Shown piece by piece: positions 1 to 5,926 of a stretch of DNA of 5,956 nt. The notes below the pieces were generated by a model that saw only the letters and a list, made by a program, of their open reading frames with translations, had not been told where the DNA came from and searched no databases. The stretch is from Lachnospiraceae bacterium (GTDB lineage: Bacteria > Bacillota > Clostridia > Lachnospirales > Lachnospiraceae). Numbering within the stretch: position 1 is the stretch's first letter; every line of letters starts with the position of its first letter. The DNA lies in contig DPJQ01000267.1 of assembly GCA_003542935.1 (NCBI GenBank), forward strand, positions 1 to 5,956, in the 5' to 3' direction. The translations under genes were made by a program, and so were the position numbers.

Positions 1-34
1 TTTTTTTTACAAAGTTTATTATACTGTTTGGTGG

Positions 35-62
35 TTGATTTTTTTTGTACACTCAATTTAAT
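35..62 (+). promoter_or_regulatory. Candidate sigma-A promoter for the racemase operon
   Basis: TTGATT at 35-40 (4 of 6 matches to the -35 consensus) and TTTAAT at 57-62 (5 of 6 matches to the -10 consensus) are 16 bases apart, with a T-rich spacer. Transcription would start near 69, leaving a leader of about 70 bases. This is the best-spaced pair in the AT-rich 140 bases before the first gene. In DNA this AT-rich, chance pairs are common, so the call is tentative. Confidence 0.4.
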
Positions 63-77
63 GATATATCTGCAGTG

Positions 78-89
78 TATCAGCTGATA
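78..89. promoter_or_regulatory. Perfect 12-bp palindrome, possible operator
   Basis: TATCAGCTGATA is a perfect dyad with no spacer. It lies just downstream of the expected transcription start and 51 bases before the first start codon. Two shorter palindromes, GATATATC (63-70) and CTGCAG (70-75), sit next to it. With no loop it is a poor RNA hairpin, so a site for a dimeric DNA-binding protein is the more natural reading. No regulator is encoded in the window, and the bound protein is unknown. Confidence 0.35.
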
Positions 90-140
90 GTTTTAAAAAT
101 ATGATGAAAGTGAAAATGTATTGAACAGTGGTAAGGATTC

Positions 141-857
141 ATGCATAGAAGGATACTGGGAGTGATTGGCGGTCTTGGTCCCATGGCGACGGTCTATTTT
201 TTACAGTTGGTGACAGCTATGGAGAAGGTTTCATCGGATCAGGAACATATGCCGATCTATATGCAGAGCATTCCGGGCACACCAGACAGGACGGCCTATA
301 TATTAGACCATACAAAAGAAAATCCTCTTCCGGCACTTATACGGGCTGGCCGCAGCCTCAGAGAGCAGGGAGCGGATTTTCTTGCGATACCCTGTATCAC
401 GGCCCACTATTTTCACAGCGAGCTGTCAAGGCATATCGGCCTGCCTATCGTATATCTGCCGGGACGTACCGCGGACGAGCTGGCGGAAGCGGGTGTGTCC
501 TGCGTGGGGGTGCTGGCTACCAGCGGTACGCTGGAGAGCGGCATCTTTGTGGAACCGTTTGACAGGCGGGGAATCCGGATGTGTGTCCCCGATGCGCGGG
601 ATCAGGCCGCAGTGATGGAGATCATTTACGGCCAGATCAAGGCAGGGGAGCCTGTGGATGTGGATTTATTCCTTGAGGTAGGAGAGCGCCTGAAGGAGAA
701 GGGAGCCCGGAAACTGATTCTGGGTTGTACAGAGTTGTCTCTGCTCAAACGGGATTTTCCGGACAGGCTTGGCGAGGATTATGTGGATGTACTGGAGGTT
801 CTTGCCAGAGCAGCCATTACCTGGGGAAGTACATCAGAAAAAACGGAGGCGTCGTAA
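141..857 (+). CDS. Asp/Glu-family amino acid racemase (PLP-independent)
   Basis: A 238-residue cytoplasmic protein of the aspartate/glutamate racemase superfamily, which interconverts L- and D-amino acids with two cysteines acting as acid and base. Visible signatures are the N-terminal strand and glycine loop GVIGGLGPMAT (7-17), PDRTAYIL (48-55), a first active-site segment IPCITAHYF (83-91, Cys85) and a second, LGCTEL (194-199, Cys196). Length is normal for the family. An in-frame stop at 132 makes ATG 141 the only start that keeps the first strand; AAGGA at 133-137 is its ribosome site, rather close. The gene ends 8 bases before the adenylation gene, so the two are probably co-transcribed, and the racemase probably supplies the D-amino acid that is activated next. 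Family members differ in substrate (Asp, Glu or broader), which sequence alone does not settle. The residue after Cys85 is Ile where Asn is usual. Confidence 0.88.
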   Translation: MHRRILGVIGGLGPMATVYFLQLVTAMEKVSSDQEHMPIYMQSIPGTPDRTAYILDHTKENPLPALIRAGRSLREQGADFLAIPCITAHYFHSELSRHIGLPIVYLPGRTADELAEAGVSCVGVLATSGTLESGIFVEPFDRRGIRMCVPDARDQAAVMEIIYGQIKAGEPVDVDLFLEVGERLKEKGARKLILGCTELSLLKRDFPDRLGEDYVDVLEVLARAAITWGSTSEKTEAS

Positions 858-868
858 GAACGGACATG
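845..868 (+). promoter_or_regulatory. Distant ribosome site and likely translational coupling
   Basis: GGAGG at 845-849 lies inside the last codons of the racemase gene, 16 bases before ATG 866. This is longer than the usual 5-10 base spacing, and nothing better lies closer. The racemase stop (855-857) falls between the two. Ribosomes finishing the racemase probably restart here, tying ligase synthesis to racemase synthesis. Confidence 0.4.
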
Positions 869-2398
869 CAGAGAAATGTTTTAGAGTACATAGAAGAAAC
901 GGTGACGAAAGTTCCGGACAAACTGGCATTTGCGGACGATCACGAACAACTGACTTTTGCGCAGTTTTATCATGGAGCCAGGGCTATAGGCAGCGGTCTG
1001 GCGGAGAAAGGAATATACAAAGAGGCGGTATTGATCTATATGGATAAGAGCCCCGGTGCCATCCAGGCTTTTTTCGGCGTGATCTATGCCGGATGCTATT
1101 ATGTGCCTCTGGACGAGGAGATGCCGGCGAGAAGGATAGAGCTGATTATTGAAAATACGCATGCCCGGGTACTGATCTGTGATGAGGCGATGCAGGAAAA
1201 GGTGGATAAACTCAATTTTTCCGGTGAGATACTGTTAGCTTCGGCGCTTTTGGAGGGGCCGGAGGATGTCCGGGCACTGGCCGGGATCCGCAGCCGGTCT
1301 GTTGATACGGATCCGATCTATGTGCTATTCACATCCGGTTCCACAGGTGTGCCCAAAGGCGTGGTAGGCCATCACCGGGGCGTGATTGATTATGTGGAAC
1401 AGCTCTCTGATACACTGGGATTTAATGAGGATACGGTTTTTGGCAATCAGGCGCCCTTGTATTTCGATGCCTGTATGAAAGAAATGTACCCTACCATGAA
1501 ATATGGGGCAACCACCTGGCTGATTCCACGGCAGTTGTTTATGTTTCCGATCAAACTGGTGGAATATATGAATGAGCATAAGATCAATACGGTGTGTTGG
1601 GTAGTTTCGGCTCTGACTATGATTTCTGCATTTGGGACTTTTGAAGAGGTAATTCCGAAATATTTACATACGGTAGCTTTTGGCAGTGAAGTATTTCCGA
1701 TTAAACAGTTCAATCTTTGGAAAGATACGCTGCCGAACGCAAAGTTTACGAATCTGTACGGCCCCACAGAAGCCACAGGTATGAGCTGCTATTATCGTGC
1801 GGAACGCAAATTTGAGGTGGGTGAGTCCATTCCTATCGGGAAACCGTTCCATAATACGGAGATTCTTCTGATTAAAGAGGATGGTTCCCCGGCTGCCGAT
1901 GGTGAAGAAGGGGAGATATGCATTCGCGGTACCTGCCTTACTCACGGGTATTATAATAATCCGGAAAAGACGGCAGAAGTTTTTGTGCAGAATCCGTTAA
2001 ATCCCTATTATCCGGAGTTGATTTACAAGACCGGAGATATAGGCAGGAAAAACAGCGACGGCGATCTGATTTTTATTTCCCGCAAGGATTATCAGATCAA
2101 GCATATGGGGCACCGGATCGAGTTGGGAGAGATCGATGCCAATGTGGCGCTGGTCGAAGCGGTGCGTACCTGTTGTACAATATATGTTCAAGGGGAAGAG
2201 AAAATCGTACTGTTCTATGTGGGTGACATCGATAAGCGCAGCCTGACGAAGGAACTGAAGGCAAAGCTGCCCCGCTATATGTTGCCTAATACCATGATCG
2301 CCATGGAACAGCTGCCCCTCACGGCCAACGGCAAGATGAACCGTCTGGCCATGGAGGAAATCTATTATAATCAAAAGAAAGAGAGAAGAGGAAGGTAA
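866..2398 (+). CDS. Amino acid adenylation enzyme, DltA-like (amino acid--carrier protein ligase)
   Basis: A stand-alone 510-residue adenylation enzyme of the DltA/NRPS A-domain class. It should use ATP to make an aminoacyl-AMP and then load the amino acid on the phosphopantetheine arm of the next gene's carrier protein, in the cytoplasm. Core motifs appear in order: A3 LFTSGSTGVPKGV (154-166), A4 with Asp201 (binds the substrate amino group), A5 NLYGPTEATG (296-305), A7 YKTGDIG (387-393), A8 (403-424, including GHRIELGEID), and A10 PLTANGKMNRL (484-494, catalytic Lys490). There is no fused carrier or condensation domain. Length matches DltA. Hand-aligned pocket residues are Asp201, Ala202, Lys205, about Trp245, Ala271, Gly273, Leu297, Gly305 and Met306, which differ from DltA and suggest a substrate other than D-Ala. 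The frame is open back to 725, but that stretch overlaps the racemase and shows no family similarity, so ATG 866 is preferred. The stop overlaps the next start by one base (TAATG). Confidence 0.9.
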   Translation: MQRNVLEYIEETVTKVPDKLAFADDHEQLTFAQFYHGARAIGSGLAEKGIYKEAVLIYMDKSPGAIQAFFGVIYAGCYYVPLDEEMPARRIELIIENTHARVLICDEAMQEKVDKLNFSGEILLASALLEGPEDVRALAGIRSRSVDTDPIYVLFTSGSTGVPKGVVGHHRGVIDYVEQLSDTLGFNEDTVFGNQAPLYFDACMKEMYPTMKYGATTWLIPRQLFMFPIKLVEYMNEHKINTVCWVVSALTMISAFGTFEEVIPKYLHTVAFGSEVFPIKQFNLWKDTLPNAKFTNLYGPTEATGMSCYYRAERKFEVGESIPIGKPFHNTEILLIKEDGSPAADGEEGEICIRGTCLTHGYYNNPEKTAEVFVQNPLNPYYPELIYKTGDIGRKNSDGDLIFISRKDYQIKHMGHRIELGEIDANVALVEAVRTCCTIYVQGEEKIVLFYVGDIDKRSLTKELKAKLPRYMLPNTMIAMEQLPLTANGKMNRLAMEEIYYNQKKERRGR

Positions 2399-2634
2399 TG
2401 GAGACAAAAGAGATTATCAGGGAGATTCTGGAGGATATGCATTCAGATGTGGATTACGATACCGAGGAAGGTCTAGTCACGGACAAAGTGCTGGATTCCT
2501 TCGATCTGGTTTCTCTGGCTTCAGAGTTGGCGGACGAGTTTGGTATTCAAATTACCGCTAAAGAGTTTGTAGAGGAAAATTTCAATTCTCTGGCAGCCCT
2601 GACGGCCATGGTAGATCGACTGATGGAGGAATAA
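2398..2634 (+). CDS. Acyl/aminoacyl carrier protein (DltC-like)
   Basis: A 78-residue acidic carrier protein of the ACP/PCP fold. The attachment Ser for 4'-phosphopantetheine is Ser34 in VLDSFDLVSL (31-40), at the start of the second helix as expected, followed by the usual helix-2 and helix-3 pattern (ASELADEFGI and AKEFVEENF). Its place between the ligase and the membrane acyltransferase fits the DltC job of carrying the activated amino acid as a thioester to the membrane. Its gene overlaps the ligase stop by one base in TAATG, with GAGG at 2388-2391 as ribosome site, which implies tight coupling. The DSFD form of the motif is also seen in other single carrier proteins, so DltC-like describes context and not orthology. 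The phosphopantetheinyl transferase is not in this window. Confidence 0.9.
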   Translation: METKEIIREILEDMHSDVDYDTEEGLVTDKVLDSFDLVSLASELADEFGIQITAKEFVEENFNSLAALTAMVDRLMEE

Positions 2635-2640
2635 ACCGGC

Positions 2641-4233
2641 GTGTTACTGACATCCTACAATTTTGTGATTTTCATATTGGCCTGTTTTGTGCTGTATTAT
2701 CTGATCCCCAAAAAGTTTCAGTGGGTACTGCTTCTGGCGGCCAGTTATGTGTTTTATTTTATGGCGGGAGCCTTTTATCCGCTGTTTATTCTGGCCACAT
2801 CCATCATTACGTATTTTACGGCGATCTGGATAGCGGACCGTACAGCCAAAGACGGGGAATATCTGAAAACTCACAGGGCAGAGCTTTCCCGGGAAGAGAA
2901 AAAGGCGTATCGGGTTCGGTCGAATAGAGTGAAGAAAGGTTATATGCTTCTGGGCCTTTTATTGTGCCTTGGCATTTTGGCCGTGTTCAAATATGCAGAT
3001 TTTGCTGTAGAGAACATAAATGCGCTCTTTGCGGCTTTCGGATCGGAACGTGAGCTGGAGTATCTGGATCTTTTGCTGCCTATGGGAATATCCTTTTATA
3101 CTTTTCAGTCCATCGGTTATCTGCTGGATGTATACTGGGAAAAAACGGAGGCACAGAGAAATCTGCCGAAGTATATGCTGTTTGTGTCCTTCTTTCCGCA
3201 GTTGATTCAAGGGCCCATCAGCCGTTATTCGGATCTGTCGAAGACTCTGTATGAGGAGCATTCCTTTGACTGGAGAAATGTCCGGTTCGGGTTGGAGCGC
3301 GTCCTTTGGGGATATTTCAAAAAACTGGTAGTGGCCGATACGATTTTGGCTGCGGTATCCGTGATTATCAGCGATGAATATTATAGCGGCGCCTGGGTGT
3401 TGCTGGGAATCATTTTCTACGGTATTGAACTCTATGCAGATTTTACCGGTGGTATTGATATTACGATTGGTGTGGCGCAGGTATTCGGCGTGAAGGTGCA
3501 GGAGAACTTTATCCGGCCCTATTTTTCTAAAAACATTGTGGAATACTGGAGACGATGGCATATTTCCATGGGAACCTGGTTTAGGGATTATATTTTCTAC
3601 CCCATGAGTATCAGTAAATCCATGAATAATTTGACCAAAGTCTGTAAAAATCGTTTCGGCAAGGGTGTGGCGAAGCGTGTGCCGGTATATCTGGCTACGA
3701 TGGTTACCTGGTTTGCCACGGGCGTGTGGCATGGGGCCAGCTGGAATTTCATTGTCTGGGGCCTTTTAAATGGTGTGATTATTTTGATTACCGGGGAACT
3801 GGAGCCGTTATACGTGCGTTTCAGAGAAAAGTTTCCAAGGCTTACGACTAGTGTGGGATATAAAGGATTTCAGATTCTGCGCACCTTCTTTTTAATGGGA
3901 TGTCTGCGCATGTTGGACTGCTACCAGGATGTGGAGATGACTTTCCGGATGTTTATCAGTATGTTCCGGGATTTCGATCCTGCGGTTCTGACCCTGGAAG
4001 AGTTTGCCGAGTTTGGGCTGAACTGGCAGCAGTATCTGGTTGTTTTTGCCGGGACAGTGATCATGTTCCTGGTGAGTCTGGCCGGAAGAAACGGCAGTGT
4101 GCGGGAGAAAATTGCAGCGAAACCCTATGTGGTTCGATATGGGCTGTTTGTGATCCTGTTTCTTTCTGTGATCCTGTTCGGTTCCTATGGTGTGGGCTTT
4201 GACGCTACGCAGTTTATATATAATCAATTTTAG
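2641..4233 (+). CDS. MBOAT family membrane O-acyltransferase (AlgI/DltB class)
   Basis: A 530-residue polytopic membrane protein of the MBOAT family, which moves acyl groups from a cytoplasmic donor to a hydroxyl of an extracellular polymer. Hydrophobic segments lie near residues 4-22, 27-60, 101-118, 142-164, 228-245, 251-280, 348-384, 406-422, 464-482 and 498-518. Key motifs are LLPMGISFYTFQSIGYLLDV (144-163), FPQLIQGPISRY (185-196), EYWRRWHISMGTWFRDYIF (301-319) and GVWHGASWNFIVWGLLNG (361-378). His364 in WHG is the conserved catalytic histidine. The length and the C-terminal FIYNQF resemble the AlgI/PatA type (often FIYFQF), whereas DltB is nearer 400 residues. The start is GTG 2641, 6 bases after the carrier gene, with GGAGG at 2625-2629. 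By context the donor is the aminoacyl carrier protein. The polymer acceptor cannot be read from sequence. Confidence 0.9.
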   Translation: MLLTSYNFVIFILACFVLYYLIPKKFQWVLLLAASYVFYFMAGAFYPLFILATSIITYFTAIWIADRTAKDGEYLKTHRAELSREEKKAYRVRSNRVKKGYMLLGLLLCLGILAVFKYADFAVENINALFAAFGSERELEYLDLLLPMGISFYTFQSIGYLLDVYWEKTEAQRNLPKYMLFVSFFPQLIQGPISRYSDLSKTLYEEHSFDWRNVRFGLERVLWGYFKKLVVADTILAAVSVIISDEYYSGAWVLLGIIFYGIELYADFTGGIDITIGVAQVFGVKVQENFIRPYFSKNIVEYWRRWHISMGTWFRDYIFYPMSISKSMNNLTKVCKNRFGKGVAKRVPVYLATMVTWFATGVWHGASWNFIVWGLLNGVIILITGELEPLYVRFREKFPRLTTSVGYKGFQILRTFFLMGCLRMLDCYQDVEMTFRMFISMFRDFDPAVLTLEEFAEFGLNWQQYLVVFAGTVIMFLVSLAGRNGSVREKIAAKPYVVRYGLFVILFLSVILFGSYGVGFDATQFIYNQF

Positions 4234-4249
4234 ATAAAGGGGTGATACC

Positions 4250-5302
4250 GTGAAAATTTGGATTCGCAGAGTGGTTTCTGTCCTGTTGGTCATTGCCCTT
4301 TTGCTCGGCTTGCAGCGACTGGTCGAACCAAAATATGTAACAGAGTTCAAGGAAGGCGGTTTTACTGCCGAATATTATAAAGAAACCATGGGCCATGAAG
4401 TGCTGATGGTGGGAGACTGTGAGCTGTATGAGAATTTCAGCCCGGTTACCATGTGGCAAAAATACGGGATTACCAGCTATATACGGGGAAGTGCGCAGCA
4501 GTTGACCTGGCATTCCTACTATCTTCTGAAAGAAGCGCTGAAGAGGGAAACTCCGGATGTGGTGGTATTCAATGTGCTGGAGCTGATTTATGATGAGCCC
4601 CAGAGAGAAGAATACAACCGCGTTACACTGGATCGGATGAAATGGTCGGCGGAAAAGGTCGGAGCGATCCGGGCGTCTATGACGGAAGAAGAGCATATGT
4701 TGGATTATATCTTTCCGTTGCTTCGCTACCACAGCAGGATTACACAGCTGACAGAAGAAGATATTGAGTATTATGCAAAGGATACACAGCGGACTATTGC
4801 GGGTTATTATATGCGGGTGGATGTAGAACCCTATGAGGAAGGTGCCTGGCCGGAGGAGGAACCGGAAGACTTCACTTTAGGTGACAATGCCATGGGTTAT
4901 CTTGATAAGATCGTTCAACTGTGCAATGATAAAGGCATTCGCCTTCTGTTGGTCAAGGCGCCCAGTATTTCTCCTATATGGTATGATGAGTGGGAGGAAC
5001 AGATAGAGGATTATGCAGCGGAAAATGGCCTTGACTATATCAATTTTCTGGAGCTGGTAGATGAAATCGGCATTGATTACGAAGAAGATACCTATGACGA
5101 GGGCCTTCATATGAATCTGAGCGGTGCCGAAAAGTGTGCGGACTATCTGGGAAATTTTTTATCAGAGGAATATGGTCTTGCCGATCTGCGCGAAGATGCC
5201 GCCACGGCGGCCGACTGGGAAGAGAAGGTGCAGTTTTACGAGGAGATGAAGGCGGCTCAGTATGAAGAGCTGGAAGAGTACGGAGAGATTGTGAGCTATT
5301 AG
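4250..5302 (+). CDS. Membrane-anchored SGNH-like protein with Cys in the nucleophile position (DltD-like role)
   Basis: A 350-residue protein with one N-terminal membrane anchor (about 6-24, basic side first), which puts the rest outside the cell. The extracellular part looks like an SGNH/GDSL-type fold. A strand leads into VLMVGDCELYENFSP (51-65), where GDC replaces the GDS of the usual nucleophile block. A central strand-loop PDVVVFNVLELIYDEP (102-117) and a C-terminal DEGLHMNLSG (283-292) follow, the latter placing Asp283/Glu284 and His287 as a possible Asp-His pair. It ends in a charged, probably helical tail (311-347). The chain is very acidic: my count is 74 Asp/Glu against 31 Lys/Arg. 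GTG 4250 has AAGGGG at 4237-4242 seven bases upstream and lies 16 bases after the MBOAT stop. In dlt and alginate-acetylation systems the MBOAT works with an SGNH-fold partner (DltD, AlgJ/AlgX); this protein holds that place. Overall similarity to DltD is low, so the role is inferred from fold and position. Confidence 0.72.
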   Translation: MKIWIRRVVSVLLVIALLLGLQRLVEPKYVTEFKEGGFTAEYYKETMGHEVLMVGDCELYENFSPVTMWQKYGITSYIRGSAQQLTWHSYYLLKEALKRETPDVVVFNVLELIYDEPQREEYNRVTLDRMKWSAEKVGAIRASMTEEEHMLDYIFPLLRYHSRITQLTEEDIEYYAKDTQRTIAGYYMRVDVEPYEEGAWPEEEPEDFTLGDNAMGYLDKIVQLCNDKGIRLLLVKAPSISPIWYDEWEEQIEDYAAENGLDYINFLELVDEIGIDYEEDTYDEGLHMNLSGAEKCADYLGNFLSEEYGLADLREDAATAADWEEKVQFYEEMKAAQYEELEEYGEIVSY

Positions 5303-5333
5303 GCGGTTTTTCCGTGGGAGGATGCAAAAGATC

Positions 5334-5378
5334 TTGCGGCAGACTCCCGACAAACAGTATATATGCCTTCAAGGCATA
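5334..5378 (+). promoter_or_regulatory. Palindrome with weak promoter in the gap before the secreted-protein gene
   Basis: The 110-base gap (5303-5412) holds a dyad TATGCCTT-C-AAGGCATA (5362-5378), perfect over 8 bp on each side of one central base. It could be an operator, or as RNA a 7-bp stem with a TCA loop. A weak promoter pair (TTGCGG 5334-5339, TATATA 5358-5363, 18-base spacing) would put the dyad at the transcription start. The downstream sequence is A-rich, so this is not a + strand terminator. The last gene may have its own control, or may simply be read through from the operon. Confidence 0.3.
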
Positions 5379-5412
5379 CATATAAAAAATATAACAAAAA
5401 AGGAGAAACAGT

Positions 5413-5904
5413 ATGAAAACAAAAAGGAACATGTTCAAAAAGTTTCTGGTGACGTGTACAGCGCTTGTTCTGGCGCTGACTATGGCTCTGCCGGTAAGTG
5501 CGGCGGGCTGGAGTTTCAGCTACAGCGGAACATCCACCGCTCCCGGGAAGAGTGCGGCAAAGTTGGTTGGTAAGGTTAAGAAAAAAGAAACGAGACGTAA
5601 AAAGAGCTGTATTGCCAAAGGCGAAGATGTTACCTATAAAGTGGGGGATATCACTATAGAAACATACAGCAACAAAAAGGGCGGTACGGAATATCTGAAT
5701 TGTGTTACAATCACTGGCGGTTCCACCAAGATTGCCGGTGTGAAAGTTGGCGATACACTGTCCAAAGTACAGAAAATAAAGACGTTCAAAAAGGCGAAAG
5801 CGAATGGTATGGCTCAGAGCTTCACAAAAGGAAGCACCAAAGTGCAGATTACAATAAGTAAAAGTACGAAGAAGGTTACCAAGATCAGGCTTACCAAAAA
5901 ATAG
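5413..5904 (+). CDS. Small secreted, strongly basic protein of unknown function
   Basis: A 163-residue protein with a clear Sec signal peptide: basic N-region (MKTKRNMFKK), hydrophobic core (11-26), and a VSA-A site with cleavage expected after residue 30. It has no LPXTG, lipobox or transmembrane anchor, so it should be released or held by charge. By my count the mature part (about 133 residues) has 28 Lys and 3 Arg against 7 acidic residues, spread along the chain. Cys66 and Cys97 could form a disulfide. The region 75-123, with GDITIETYSN, a VTITGGSTK strand and GVKVGDTLSKVQK, resembles a small alpha/beta module I associate with Lachnospiraceae surface proteins (a conserved VGD.l.KV turn); I cannot name the family with certainty. 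AGGAG at 5401-5405 is a good ribosome site seven bases before ATG. It follows the acylation genes on the same strand and precedes the terminal hairpin, so a link to the surface polymer is possible but unproven. Confidence 0.78.
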   Translation: MKTKRNMFKKFLVTCTALVLALTMALPVSAAGWSFSYSGTSTAPGKSAAKLVGKVKKKETRRKKSCIAKGEDVTYKVGDITIETYSNKKGGTEYLNCVTITGGSTKIAGVKVGDTLSKVQKIKTFKKAKANGMAQSFTKGSTKVQITISKSTKKVTKIRLTKK

Positions 5905-5926
5905 GGTTTATTCGGGTATGTCTAAA

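Noticed and set aside
6..25. TTTACA (6-11) and TATACT (20-25) as a promoter
   Set aside because: The spacing is only 8 bases. TATACT could be a -10 box, but its -35 would lie mostly outside the window.
725..865. N-terminal extension of the adenylation enzyme to ATG 725 (557 residues)
   Set aside because: It would overlap the racemase by 133 bases, and the extra 47 residues do not resemble any A-domain start; 510 residues from ATG 866 matches DltA length.
2959..3732. A 257-residue open frame on the - strand inside the MBOAT gene
   Set aside because: It is fully antisense to a well-supported gene, lacks recognisable motifs, and its His/Gln-rich content is typical of the reverse complement of a membrane-protein gene.
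866..5302. Calling the genes dltA, dltC, dltB and dltD outright
   Set aside because: Gene order, ligase pocket residues, MBOAT type and the Cys nucleophile all differ from true dlt genes, so symbols would overstate what is known.
5280..5315. ACGGA...TCCGT around the SGNH-like gene stop as a terminator
   Set aside because: A 5-bp stem with a 26-base loop is too weak, so I see no convincing terminator between the operon and the secreted-protein gene.
5322..5573. An 83-residue + strand frame preceded by GGGAGG
   Set aside because: GGGAGG touches the ATG, leaving no spacing, and most of the frame overlaps the signal-peptide gene at 5413 in another frame.
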